A stretch of 64,000 nucleotides of DNA, from the NCBI RefSeq assembly GCF_013177635.1, contig NZ_CP030944.1, forward strand, positions 1,364,001-1,428,000, read 5' to 3'. Every line of letters begins with the position of its first letter. Positions within the stretch are counted from its first letter, which is position 1. Made by a program: the position numbers and the translations under genes. This document shows positions 15,851 to 25,276 of the stretch, piece by piece. Source of the stretch: Arcobacter aquimarinus. Its GTDB lineage: Bacteria > Campylobacterota > Campylobacteria > Campylobacterales > Arcobacteraceae. Below the pieces are notes generated by a model. The model had not been told where the DNA came from, ran no database searches, and saw nothing but the letters and a program-made list of their open reading frames with translations.

Positions 15851-18220
15851 TTATACTTCCAAAACCCGTTCAAACATCTCTTTTATCTCCATTTCATGGC
15901 TGATTAAAAATATTTGTCTATATTGTTCTTTGATTGTATGAAAGGCTTCAAGTATTTCCATTCGTCTTGTATCATCTTGACTTCCAAAAACTTCATCAAA
16001 AGCTAAAAACTCTACACTATTTGCACCACTTAGTTCGCTCAAGGTTTTTGAAATAGCGATTCTTAAAACCAAGTTTGCAAGGTCGATTTCTCCACCACTA
16101 AATCGCTCTATTGGATATTTTTTTCCTTCATCATAGATATAAAAGTCAAACTCATTTGAAACTTCTATGTGTTGGTATTTTCCTTTTGTGATTTGTACAA
16201 ACATATTTGAAGCAATATCAGAGATTCGTGGAGCTACTTTTGAGTTTAATTTTGTTTTAAACTCTGCTAGATTTATTTTGATTTTTTCATAGTCATTTAG
16301 GTCATCTTTTTTTGTTTGTACTTTTTTTAGTTGAGTTTCATTGTTTTGTAAACTCTCACTTATAGTCTTGATTTGCCCTTCAATAGTTGCTATTTTTACT
16401 TTTAAATCATTTATGAGAGTTACTAAAGCATCTTTTTGTTTTTGTACCTCATCAAACTCTTTTGATTTTTCTTGATGTTTTACCTCATCATAGTTTATAG
16501 CTTTATACTCTAAATCTTTTTGTAGAAGTTCTAAGTTATATTTATCTTGATTTTGTATTGAAGTTTGTAATTCCTCTTTTATAGTATCAACTCTTTTTAG
16601 CATAGTTTCAAGTGAGAGTATATACTCATACTTAGTTTTTAATTCTTTTTGTTTTAAAAGCAGTTCTTCATGTAAGTTCTTATCATAACTATAGATTTCA
16701 AGTTTTGCTAACTCTTCTTTGTTTTTTACTCCCTTTTGTGTCACTTTTTCAAAGTGTTCTTTTTGGACTTCTAAATCTCTTTTTTTATTTTCTATTAGAT
16801 TTATTTTTTTAGAGATTTCAAAATGCTCTTTTATATATGCTTTTTGTAGTTCTTCTAGTTTTTCTTTTTCGTCTTTTATATTTGCTAATTGCTCTTTAGA
16901 AAAATCAATCTTTGTATTTTGTGTATTTAGCACTATTTGTTCTAGTGAGAATATAACACTATCATACTCATCTAAAAGTGGTCTTGTACAAGTTGGACAG
17001 TTTGATTCTTTGCCTAACGTTGTGATATTTTCAATTTTCTTTTTTATATCAGCTATTAGTTTTTCTTCACCTGCTATTTCTTGTAATACTCTTTTTTCAT
17101 CTAACTCTTTGTTTGTTAGAAGTTGTTTATATTTTTCTATACTCTTATCTAACTCTTTTTCTTTTTCTACTAACTCTAAATGCTCTTTTGTTTCAAACTC
17201 TAATACTTTTATACTATCCTTTGCTTTTGTGTATTGTTCTCTTAACTCTTTTTGCTCTAAAAGTAATCCATCTTTTCTTAAACTATACTCTTTTAGCTTA
17301 TCTTGCTCTTTTAGAGTTTCATGTAGATTTATATACTCTTGCTTTATAGTTTGTAAGCCTTTTAACTCTTCTTGTTTTGTATATAAAGTATTTAGTTCAT
17401 TTTGTAGTTTTTCTTGAGTTTTTTGGTGAGAGTTTATTGTATTTGTTAGAAGTTCACATCTAGCTTTTAAACTTTGTTTTTGCTCTTTTGTTTTTGTAAA
17501 TAGTTCTAACTCTTGTTTTATTGTAGAAACTTTTTGATTTAACTCTTCTAAAACTAAACTTTGTTTATCTATCTCTTTTAAAAACTCTTCTTTTTGAGAT
17601 GTTTGCTCTTTTATATTCTCTTTTTTTATAGTTATATCTTCACTACTTAATAATACTTCTTTAAAAGCATCTATTTCTCTTTTTAGCTCCCTACTCTTTT
17701 CTATTAACTCTTTTTCTACAAAATCAATCTTTTCAAGCCCTAGAAGTTTTCTAATCATCTTTTTTCTATCTTCTGGTTTACTATTACTTAAACTTGTTAA
17801 TTCTTTTTGACTAGCAAATAAAGTATGCATAAAAGCATCTTTACTCATCTTTGTTAGATTATATATAGCTGTTGTTACTTCTTTTGCTCCAGTTGTTATA
17901 AGTTCTTCATTTTTATATAGTTTTGCATTTGCACTTAATGTCTTTCCTCTAAACTCTCTTATTATCTTGTATAAACTTTCACCTATTTCAAACTCTAGTT
18001 CAACACTTACTATATCTTTTTGTGAAGCATTTGCATTTCTTACTACTTCTTTATCACCTTTGTTTTTTAGTTCTCCATATAAGGCAAATAAGATAGCTTC
18101 AAAAATAGTTGATTTTCCACTACCATTTTTCCCTATGATTCCTATAAGTCCTAAATCAAAAGAGATTTCAAATGAACTATACTTTTTAAAGTTTTCTAGT
18201 TTTAGTTTAGTTAGTATCAT
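15851..18220 (-). CDS. sbcC: Exonuclease subunit SbcC (SMC-like ATPase)
   Basis: The 789-residue SMC-like ATPase works with SbcD to cut hairpins and blocked DNA ends. Walker A is GIIGKNGSGKST (about 30-41), followed by a Q-loop (FASQKE). Two long coiled coils flank a zinc hook, SNCPTCTRPL (about 405-414). The C-terminal half has the signature FSGGEIDLANLVLRIA and Walker B FLAFDEVFGSQD, then LISHEME. It is shorter than E. coli SbcC (1048), as is common in Campylobacterota. The start overlaps the end of sbcD by 14 bases with a GAGGT site. Confidence 0.9.
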   Translation of the reverse strand: MILTKLKLENFKKYSSFEISFDLGLIGIIGKNGSGKSTIFEAILFALYGELKNKGDKEVVRNANASQKDIVSVELEFEIGESLYKIIREFRGKTLSANAKLYKNEELITTGAKEVTTAIYNLTKMSKDAFMHTLFASQKELTSLSNSKPEDRKKMIRKLLGLEKIDFVEKELIEKSRELKREIDAFKEVLLSSEDITIKKENIKEQTSQKEEFLKEIDKQSLVLEELNQKVSTIKQELELFTKTKEQKQSLKARCELLTNTINSHQKTQEKLQNELNTLYTKQEELKGLQTIKQEYINLHETLKEQDKLKEYSLRKDGLLLEQKELREQYTKAKDSIKVLEFETKEHLELVEKEKELDKSIEKYKQLLTNKELDEKRVLQEIAGEEKLIADIKKKIENITTLGKESNCPTCTRPLLDEYDSVIFSLEQIVLNTQNTKIDFSKEQLANIKDEKEKLEELQKAYIKEHFEISKKINLIENKKRDLEVQKEHFEKVTQKGVKNKEELAKLEIYSYDKNLHEELLLKQKELKTKYEYILSLETMLKRVDTIKEELQTSIQNQDKYNLELLQKDLEYKAINYDEVKHQEKSKEFDEVQKQKDALVTLINDLKVKIATIEGQIKTISESLQNNETQLKKVQTKKDDLNDYEKIKINLAEFKTKLNSKVAPRISDIASNMFVQITKGKYQHIEVSNEFDFYIYDEGKKYPIERFSGGEIDLANLVLRIAISKTLSELSGANSVEFLAFDEVFGSQDDTRRMEILEAFHTIKEQYRQIFLISHEMEIKEMFERVLEV

Positions 18221-19325
18221 AACTTACCTCTTCATACTTAGAAAATAACTCTTGTGTCTTTTGTTTTAGTCTTTCATACTCTAGGTCATTACAACTCTCT
18301 TTTATATGCTCTAAAAAATACTCTTCAAGTGATATAGCTTCAAGATTGTCAATATTTGATGAGGTAATATCTTTTTTAAACTCTCTTTTTATACTAACAC
18401 TTAAAGCAGTTGGAAATAACTCTTTGATTTGTTTGTTTTGAATATCTATTGAACCAAGTGGTGTAAGATTTGTTAGTTTTACTTCTACTATTGCATTTTG
18501 GCAATCACTTGTATCTAAAGCTTGTATTGAAGCTTCCAAATCACTACAATCTATCTCTTTTTGTCTAATAGTTCTTATGTTTATCTCAATGTAGTCTATA
18601 GTAAGTGTATCTTTTATATTTGCAACAATAAAACCTTTTGAATTTCGTTTATCATTTAGACTGGTTCGCTCAACGCTTCCACTATAGTAAACATTTTCAT
18701 GTTTTCCAACTTTTCCAAAACCATGCCAATGACCAAGAGCCACATAATCCATCTTTTCAAATATATACTCTTTGTTTGATGGATATACCCACTCTCCAAA
18801 CTCACTCATCAAATACCAAGCACCAACGCTACAATGCATCATCATAATATTTCTTTTGTTTTCATCTATATTTGCTTCACATGAGTTTATTTGCTCACAT
18901 GCAATATTTTCATCATTCATATGTGGCAAAGTATGAAATACTACATCTTCAAACTCTATTTTTTTATACTCTTGATTATATGAAACATAGATATTTTTAA
19001 AGTTCTCAAATATCTTTAAAATAGGAGAACTTAGATTTGTTCTTGGTGTTGAGTGATTTCCAGCTATTAAAATAAATGGAATATTTAAAGCATTTATTTC
19101 ATTAAACTTTTCAAGTGCATAAGTAATAGCTCTATTACTAGGACTTGCTCTATGAAATAAATCTCCTGTATGGATAATATAATCAGGTTTGATTAGTTTT
19201 ATTTGCTCAACAACTTGAGTAAAAGCATCATAAAAGTCCGCTTCTCTTTGGTTGATATTGTTTTCATTTATAATATCTAGGTCATTAAAACCTAAATGAG
19301 TATCGCTAAAATGTAATATTTTCAA
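18207..19325 (-). CDS. sbcD: Exonuclease subunit SbcD
   Basis: The 372-residue nuclease is a calcineurin-like metallophosphoesterase that works with SbcC in Mre11-Rad50 fashion. All metal motifs are present: FSDTHLG (about 6-12), HTGDLFHRASPS, IAGNHSTPR, MMHCSVG and LGHWHGFG. The cap domain follows. It precedes and overlaps sbcC, giving the usual sbcDC operon. Confidence 0.92.
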   Translation of the reverse strand: MKILHFSDTHLGFNDLDIINENNINQREADFYDAFTQVVEQIKLIKPDYIIHTGDLFHRASPSNRAITYALEKFNEINALNIPFILIAGNHSTPRTNLSSPILKIFENFKNIYVSYNQEYKKIEFEDVVFHTLPHMNDENIACEQINSCEANIDENKRNIMMMHCSVGAWYLMSEFGEWVYPSNKEYIFEKMDYVALGHWHGFGKVGKHENVYYSGSVERTSLNDKRNSKGFIVANIKDTLTIDYIEINIRTIRQKEIDCSDLEASIQALDTSDCQNAIVEVKLTNLTPLGSIDIQNKQIKELFPTALSVSIKREFKKDITSSNIDNLEAISLEEYFLEHIKESCNDLEYERLKQKTQELFSKYEEVSYDTN

Positions 19326-19392
19326 AGTTTGTTCTTTCTTTTTTAAAATTGTTAAAAGATTATAACAAACAAATTCCTCACAAATAGCTTTT

Positions 19393-20121
19393 TTAGATTA
19401 ACTTATACTCTATTGGAATTTGAATTTCTATAGTTTTATTTGTTTTAGGAAAATTTCTTGAAGCCTCTTCAATAGCTTCGATTGTTGCATTTTGTAAAAA
19501 TTTATGACCATCAACTATAATAATATTTTCAACTGTACCATTTTCATTGATTTTAAATCTTACTGTTACAACTCCTTGAATTGATAATTTTCTAGCTTTC
19601 AAAGGATATTTTACATTTTGATTTATCAAATCTCTAATAAGTGCTAAATGTTTTTCTAAATACTCTTTTTTTTCATCAATTACTGGTTTTGGAGTAACTA
19701 ATTCTTTTGTTTCTTTTTGTATATCATTATTTATTATATTTTCTTTTACAACTTTTTCTTTTGTAGAATTTTTCTGTTCTTTAACTTCCTCTTTTTTAAC
19801 TACTTTTTCTTTTTCTATTTTTTTCTCTTTTGGCTTTTTTTGAACCTTTTTCTTTTCTTCTTTTTTAACTACTTTTTCTATTGGTTCTGGTTTAATTTCT
19901 TCTTTAATTTGCTCTTTTTTTTCTTCTTGTATAATATTTTCTTCTTTTATTTGATTAACAACTGGCTCAGGTTTTAACTCAATATGATTTAAAGATATTT
20001 TTTGATCTATTTTAGAATCTTTTGTAATCATCTTTTTATCTATGAAAAAATAGAAAATTCCAAAAGCAAAAGAACAATAAACAACTAATGCAATAATAAA
20101 AGAATTAAAATATCTTTTCAT
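19393..20121 (-). CDS. tonB: TonB energy transducer
   Basis: The 242-residue protein couples the proton gradient to outer-membrane receptors. It has an N-terminal membrane helix (about 8-26), a long Pro/Lys/Glu-rich periplasmic spacer of KKEEKKKVQKKPKEKK type, and a C-terminal TonB domain with VKYPLKARKLSIQGVVTVRFKI, NIIIVDGHKFL and IPIEYKLI. Its ATG overlaps the ExbD stop as ATGA. The operon also encodes ExbB, ExbD, a polyferredoxin-like membrane protein and a receptor, so this TonB probably serves that receptor first. Confidence 0.92.
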   Translation of the reverse strand: MKRYFNSFIIALVVYCSFAFGIFYFFIDKKMITKDSKIDQKISLNHIELKPEPVVNQIKEENIIQEEKKEQIKEEIKPEPIEKVVKKEEKKKVQKKPKEKKIEKEKVVKKEEVKEQKNSTKEKVVKENIINNDIQKETKELVTPKPVIDEKKEYLEKHLALIRDLINQNVKYPLKARKLSIQGVVTVRFKINENGTVENIIIVDGHKFLQNATIEAIEEASRNFPKTNKTIEIQIPIEYKLI

Positions 20122-20495
20122 TTTTTAGTCACAATTGAAATATTTGAATATTCGTATCTTTTTAACATATCTAAAACAGATACAAAAATTTCAAATTTTG
20201 AATTTTTATCACTATTTATATGAATTGGTGTATCTTTAGAAAATTGTAAAATATGTTCTTCTATATTCTTTAAACCCTCTATATTATTATTACAAAATAG
20301 AGTTCCATCCTCTTTTATTACTATAATTATCTCTTTGTTTACTTTTAAATTTTCAGCATTTGATGCTTTGGGAAGAGATATCGGAATTATTCCTTTTGTA
20401 ATAAAAGTTGATGTCATTAAAACAATAGTTAATAAAACAAGTAATACATCAATAAATGGTATTACATTTATTGAATCATATTTCTTTAGTTTCAT
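20118..20495 (-). CDS. exbD: Biopolymer transport protein ExbD
   Basis: I set the start at the ATG 20493-20495 (MKLKKYDSINVIPFIDV), which has GGAA upstream and gives the standard length of 125 residues; the longer open frame is not needed. One membrane helix carries the key Asp in FIDVLLVLL, followed by a periplasmic domain (VVIKEDG-like IVIKEDGTLFCNN). It overlaps exbB by 20 bases and tonB by 4. Confidence 0.92.
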   Translation of the reverse strand: MKLKKYDSINVIPFIDVLLVLLTIVLMTSTFITKGIIPISLPKASNAENLKVNKEIIIVIKEDGTLFCNNNIEGLKNIEEHILQFSKDTPIHINSDKNSKFEIFVSVLDMLKRYEYSNISIVTKK

Positions 20496-20901
20496 AATGA
20501 CTTTCCAAAACTTCAGCATAACGTCCCAAAATATTATAAAAAATCTGAGAACTAATAGCAACTACAAGTCCAATAGCAGTTGCTTTTAAAGCAAGTGCTA
20601 ACGAACTCATAATTTTTGATGCATCAATATCTCCACTTCCCATAGTCATAAAAGTTAACATAATAGCCAACACCGTTCCAAGCAATCCAATATATGGTGA
20701 ATTTGAAGCTATCGTTCCTATGATTGTTAGATGTTTTGTTAATGCAACATCAAGTTGTTTTTTGTTTTTAAAACTTTTTACATCCAACTTTTTATAAAAA
20801 ATTATTCTTTCAATAAAAAACCAAAATGAGATAAAACTCATAAAAAGTAAAAGAGCAATAACTCCATAATCTATAAGATTTTTTAGAACTTCAATATCCA
20901 T
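20476..20901 (-). CDS. exbB: MotA/TolQ/ExbB proton channel protein ExbB
   Basis: The 141-residue protein forms the proton channel of the TonB motor with ExbD. Three membrane helices are visible. The conserved loop is NSPYIGLLGTVLAIMLTFMTMG and the third helix segment is LALALKATAIGLVVAISSQIFYN. It follows the polyferredoxin-like gene by 3 bases and has an AAGGAA site. Confidence 0.92.
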   Translation of the reverse strand: MDIEVLKNLIDYGVIALLLFMSFISFWFFIERIIFYKKLDVKSFKNKKQLDVALTKHLTIIGTIASNSPYIGLLGTVLAIMLTFMTMGSGDIDASKIMSSLALALKATAIGLVVAISSQIFYNILGRYAEVLESHYETKEI

Positions 20902-20904
20902 TTA

Positions 20905-22335
20905 TTATTCCTTAATTTTTATTTGATGAGATGAATGATTATGAGCATTTTTATTTACACCATAAGTTTTAAATACATAGCCTGTATAAAAATTTAGAAA
21001 CATATAAAAAATAATTACAATACTTACAAAAGGATAAGCAATAATTTTTAGAAATCTTTTTGTTTCAATCAATTTTAATCTATAATACATCAAAACAAAA
21101 GCCCAAATATAAGCAATATGTGTAAATATTTTAAAGATAAATAACCAAGATTCACCTCTATTTGCCAATGGTTTCATAGTTTCAAATCCTAGAAAAAATG
21201 CTTGATTAACTCCATTTATAATATTCGAAGCATAATTAGTGAAGAAAAACTGCAAAATATGAGATAAACCACCAATTATAAAAAGAGGAGTTAGTGCATA
21301 ACCTAAAGTATAAAAAGTTTTTTCATATTCTACTTTCATTATTTTAGAACCTATAAACATTCCAATAATATTTAAACCTAGCACAAAGAAAATAGAAAAA
21401 AATAAAACTGAGAAGCCATCTATACTTATGAAATCACTATTTATAAATGATTTTAAATAAACTGAAATTTTATTCCATATAAATTCATCTGCTATTGCTG
21501 TTCTATTTAAAGAGTGTTTAAATGTCATTGCAAATGATAAAATAGAAGTTAAAATCAATATTGTCCATACTTCCACTTTTTGAGTTTTAAACTTCTCAAA
21601 TAAAGTTGAAGAAGGTTTTTTTAAGTTAAAAGCTACATTTTCACAAGATAAGGCACAATCCATACATAAAGTACAATCTTCCATAGAGTTCTTTTTAACA
21701 AAAGTAAAAGGTTTTAGATTATAACTACAAGCCTTTGAACAATCAAAGGTTTTACAAGTTCCACAACCATCTGTATAAGTTTCAAGTTTTGTAAAACTAA
21801 CTTTAGAAAATGCTTTTGTTACAGTTCCCAATGGGCAAATATATTTACAATATGCCATCTCATCATATAAATAATAAATTACAAAAGATAATAAAGTCAA
21901 AACAGCAAAAAATAAAGCTGTATTATAAGGAATTGAATAAGTTCCTGGAAATAAAAATACAATCATCCAATATCCAATAAGGATAACTCCTAAACCAATA
22001 AAAGGGTTTGCTAAAGCTTTTGGAATTTTTCTTTTAAGTCCAATTTTTGTAATAAATTTACCTATGAATCCATGGGGACAAATACCACAAAATACCCTAC
22101 CTAATGTACTTAAAGATAAAACCATAAAAAATGACCAAAAAAGACTCCAAAATAGTGCTGTTGTAAATAGATTTTGCTCTTTTGTAGGATATAAAAAACC
22201 TAAAAAAATTGCATAAAAAAATAAAAAACTGATAGTTAATCTAAGTAAAAATAGAAACATCTTGTTTTTAAATAAAAAATTAAACAAAGCAAAAGAAAAT
22301 AAATCTCTTCTACTTTTTTGTATTATATTTTTCAT
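20905..22335 (-). CDS. Membrane-bound 4Fe-4S polyferredoxin-like protein (NapH/CcoG/NosR-like)
   Basis: The 476-residue protein has about nine membrane helices and several iron-sulfur Cys clusters: CGICPHG (about residue 83), CKYICPLG (about 164), a CGTCKTFDCSKAC set and CTLCMDCALSC (about 220-235). The last two resemble two 4Fe-4S ferredoxin sites. The C-terminus is His-rich (NKNAHNHSSHQ). It sits between a TonB receptor and exbB-exbD-tonB in one operon with gaps of 3 to 12 bases. I infer electron transfer to release or reduce iron after uptake. The family includes NapH, NosR and CcoG/RdxA, but none matches in full. Confidence 0.78.
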   Translation of the reverse strand: MKNIIQKSRRDLFSFALFNFLFKNKMFLFLLRLTISFLFFYAIFLGFLYPTKEQNLFTTALFWSLFWSFFMVLSLSTLGRVFCGICPHGFIGKFITKIGLKRKIPKALANPFIGLGVILIGYWMIVFLFPGTYSIPYNTALFFAVLTLLSFVIYYLYDEMAYCKYICPLGTVTKAFSKVSFTKLETYTDGCGTCKTFDCSKACSYNLKPFTFVKKNSMEDCTLCMDCALSCENVAFNLKKPSSTLFEKFKTQKVEVWTILILTSILSFAMTFKHSLNRTAIADEFIWNKISVYLKSFINSDFISIDGFSVLFFSIFFVLGLNIIGMFIGSKIMKVEYEKTFYTLGYALTPLFIIGGLSHILQFFFTNYASNIINGVNQAFFLGFETMKPLANRGESWLFIFKIFTHIAYIWAFVLMYYRLKLIETKRFLKIIAYPFVSIVIIFYMFLNFYTGYVFKTYGVNKNAHNHSSHQIKIKE

Positions 22336-22347
22336 TTTAAAATCCTA

Positions 22348-24228
22348 TTAAAATGATATATTCATACCAGTATAATAAAATCTCTCACCAGGATCATTTG
22401 GAGTTCCTCTTGATGTCATATTATAAGGCATTTGTCTATTTTGAATATTATCAATTCCAATAAACCACTCTAACGTTTTTGTAAATTCATAGTTTAATTT
22501 TAAATCAGCAACAGTATAATCACTATTTACATTTACTCTATTTTCATCTGTTCCATAATAGTTGTTATATCTTTTTATATTTATATAAACTCCTAAGTCA
22601 TTTATTTCATAAGATAAATTCATTTTTAAAGCTGTTTTTGCACTTCCTGTTAATCTATCATTTGTAGTTTCATCTTTTGTATCTAAATATTCATATCCAA
22701 GATTTATTCCAAAACCATTTTCAAAAAGATATTTTGATGAAATCTCTGTACCATTTATTTGTGCTTTATCTATATTTTTATATGAAGTGTAACTTGTTCT
22801 TGTTCTTGGATTATAACTTTTAGTATAAGAATTTATTAAATTATCTAGTTTTGTTCTATGATGGATAATCTCAAAATCAAAACCATTTTTATTATAATTT
22901 ATTGCAAATTCATAAGTTTTTGATTCTTCTGGTTTTAAGTTCTCATTACCTGAAATATCATAAGTAATAGGTCCTGATGATCTTGTAAAATGACTATACA
23001 TATTTGTAAAACTAGGAGCTTTAAACGCTTCTCCATAACTTGTTCTAAAATTAAAATCTGAGAATTTATACATAATAGAAGCTTTTGGATTTAAAGTATC
23101 TCCAAAATCGCTGAAATCATCATATCTTAATCCAAAATTTGTGATTAAAGATTGAGTTAAATAGTATTCATTTTGAAATAAAAGATTTATATTATCCCTT
23201 GAAGCTTTTTTTGAATACATAGAAACATCAATTTTTTCATTTTTAAATCCTGCACCTAAAATATTAGTCATTTTATCACTTGTATAATGTCTAAAATAGT
23301 TATTAAATTCTAATTGTTTAAAATCAGTTTTTTCAGAACCACTACCTCTATTAACATCTGTATCACTATATCCGTAAGCTAAATTAGAATCAAAAATAAA
23401 GTCTTCGTTTATATGGTTATATTGAGTTGTAAATTGATATCTATTCTCTTTTTCGTATGTTTTTATTCTTGCATAATTTAAACCTTCATCATCTTGTCTT
23501 GAATACTCAATTCTTGTATTTAATCTATCATTATCACTTAAATTTATTCCGTTTGCATAACTTAAAAATTGTTTTGACTCATCTTTTAAATCAGTTGCAA
23601 CTGAACTCTTATCAAATCTATACTCATCTTTTTCTCTTAGTTCTACAGAATAATTGTGAGTTATATTTTTTCCAATAGTTGCACCATTTAGTTTTGTAAT
23701 ATAAGTGTCTCTTTGCCCATTTTGAGCAACTCCTCCAAGTAATGTAAGTTTTAGATAATCTTTTTTAGGATTTTTGTTTGTTATAACATTTATAACTCCA
23801 GCCATTCCATCAGCTCCATATAAAGCAGACATAGGACCTCTTACAATCTCTATTCTTTCAATATCTTCTAGTTGAACAGAAGTTAAATCAGAATTACCAT
23901 ATTTTCCTGTTCTTCTTAATCCATCAACTAGTATTAAAGTATGAGCACCTGAAAACCCTCTAATACTTATTGAAGATGTACTTCCTGTATCGTTTACATC
24001 AACTCCTAAAGCATTATTTAAAAGTTGAGGAACACTTCTTGCATTTGAATTTTCAATAAAACTTTTATCAATTACTTCAATTGAAGCTTGAACATCTTCT
24101 ATATTTTTTTCTTCGCCTAAAGATGTTGTTGTAACTTTTATTGTTTCAAGATTTACCATATCATTTGCATAAAATTGTGTAGATATCAAAAACGTAGATA
24201 AATAAAAAGAGAGTTTTTGTAGTTTCAT
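22348..24228 (-). CDS. TonB-dependent ferric-siderophore-type receptor
   Basis: The 626-residue receptor has a signal peptide, TonB box LETIKVTTT (about 27-35), a full plug (SISIRGFSGAHTLILVDGLRRTGKYGN, IERIEIVRGPMSALYGADGMAGVINVIT) and a barrel ending YYTGMNISF. The form resembles CfrA/FepA-like enterobactin-type receptors of Campylobacter. It is the first gene of an operon with the polyferredoxin-like protein, ExbB, ExbD and TonB. Iron control by Fur is expected, but I could not identify a convincing Fur box in the 64 bases upstream; only a TTAACaaaaaGTTAA repeat is seen. Confidence 0.9.
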   Translation of the reverse strand: MKLQKLSFYLSTFLISTQFYANDMVNLETIKVTTTSLGEEKNIEDVQASIEVIDKSFIENSNARSVPQLLNNALGVDVNDTGSTSSISIRGFSGAHTLILVDGLRRTGKYGNSDLTSVQLEDIERIEIVRGPMSALYGADGMAGVINVITNKNPKKDYLKLTLLGGVAQNGQRDTYITKLNGATIGKNITHNYSVELREKDEYRFDKSSVATDLKDESKQFLSYANGINLSDNDRLNTRIEYSRQDDEGLNYARIKTYEKENRYQFTTQYNHINEDFIFDSNLAYGYSDTDVNRGSGSEKTDFKQLEFNNYFRHYTSDKMTNILGAGFKNEKIDVSMYSKKASRDNINLLFQNEYYLTQSLITNFGLRYDDFSDFGDTLNPKASIMYKFSDFNFRTSYGEAFKAPSFTNMYSHFTRSSGPITYDISGNENLKPEESKTYEFAINYNKNGFDFEIIHHRTKLDNLINSYTKSYNPRTRTSYTSYKNIDKAQINGTEISSKYLFENGFGINLGYEYLDTKDETTNDRLTGSAKTALKMNLSYEINDLGVYINIKRYNNYYGTDENRVNVNSDYTVADLKLNYEFTKTLEWFIGIDNIQNRQMPYNMTSRGTPNDPGERFYYTGMNISF

Positions 24229-24292
24229 TCTGTTCCTTAAAAGTAAATTTTTAAAATCATAGAATGAAACTGTTAACTTTTTGTTAATTTTT

Positions 24293-25135
24293 CTAAAATT
24301 TATAGTTTAATGCAATTGATGTAAATTTAGATTTTACATCGTCTCTATTTTCAGGTAACTCATCACCTTTTGAATAAATATATCTAGCTATGATGTCAAT
24401 ATGTTTAAATTTTTTTCCAAGATTTAAACTATAAGTCTCATTTTGTCTTAAAGCATGATGCTCAACTTTTAATCCATCATCAAAAACTGTAAATAATCTA
24501 TCACCTTTTATAAAACCAAAACCAGCAATAAATCCTTTATAATTTCCATTTATATTAAAAAAAGTGCTTAAAAATTCTTTATCTTTTAAGATATAATTAC
24601 CATATTTTTCACCATTTATATTTGTATATTTACTTCCTAAAGAAGCTTGAAAATTTATCTCTTTTATTTTGAATTTTTTAATAAATGTTAAATCATATTG
24701 ATTTACATTAAAATCCTCATAATCACTTAAATATGTATCTATTTTTATATCAAAAAAACTATTTTTATTTATTATTCCTATACCATAAACTTTTCCATCA
24801 TCAGTTGGAGCTAAATTATCTTCTATATTTAAAAAAGAAGTTTTTACTGAATAATTCTCATTTAAATCATAAAGATATTTAAAGCTTAGTTTTTCAACTT
24901 CTAGTGAAGTAAGTTTTACTTTAGTTATTTCATTCTCTCTTTTAGTCAAACTATCTTCAAAATTTATAATTATTTGACTATTTTCAAAATTATGTAAAAA
25001 TCTGTAATCAAAAGTTTTTCCTTTCGTTTTAGTTTTTGAATTTGTATAATTCTTATAAATATAATTTGTAGAAATCTCACTATTTGCAAATAAATATGAA
25101 CTTAAAAATGCTGTCATTAAAATGATTTTTTTCAT
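24293..25135 (-). CDS. Outer-membrane beta-barrel protein, hypothetical
   Basis: The start at 25133-25135 (MKKIILMTAFLSSYLFANS) is fixed by GAGGGA at good spacing; the longer open frame begins at a weak TTG. The mature protein of about 260 residues is rich in alternating strands with aromatic residues and ends SKFTSIALNYKF, with the terminal Phe of barrel proteins. There is no plug domain. It lies just upstream of the iron-type receptor operon on the same strand and shares a divergent control region with the membrane protein at 25277. I do not recognise a family. Confidence 0.72.
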   Translation of the reverse strand: MKKIILMTAFLSSYLFANSEISTNYIYKNYTNSKTKTKGKTFDYRFLHNFENSQIIINFEDSLTKRENEITKVKLTSLEVEKLSFKYLYDLNENYSVKTSFLNIEDNLAPTDDGKVYGIGIINKNSFFDIKIDTYLSDYEDFNVNQYDLTFIKKFKIKEINFQASLGSKYTNINGEKYGNYILKDKEFLSTFFNINGNYKGFIAGFGFIKGDRLFTVFDDGLKVEHHALRQNETYSLNLGKKFKHIDIIARYIYSKGDELPENRDDVKSKFTSIALNYKF

Positions 25136-25180
25136 ATATTTCCCTCTGTTTTTTGGAATATTAACCAAAAAAAGTTTATA

Positions 25181-25195
25181 TGCAACTTAGTTGCA
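25181..25195. promoter_or_regulatory. Palindromic operator candidate between two divergent genes
   Basis: TGCAACT (25181-25187), a central T, and AGTTGCA (25189-25195) form a perfect 15-bp palindrome, about 46 bases upstream of the barrel gene and 80 upstream of the membrane protein gene. It does not look like a Fur box. The regulator is unknown. Confidence 0.5.
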
Positions 25196-25276
25196 ATATA
25201 ATAATAAATTATAATTTATTCATAAGTTTTTAATATAATATTATGTAACATAAGAAAAAATTTATTAAGGATTGAC

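Noticed and set aside
16719-17417. Long plus-strand frame opposite sbcC (232 codons, Phe/Ser/Cys-rich)
   Set aside because: It is the low-complexity mirror of the sbcC coiled coil, with no ribosome site or domain.
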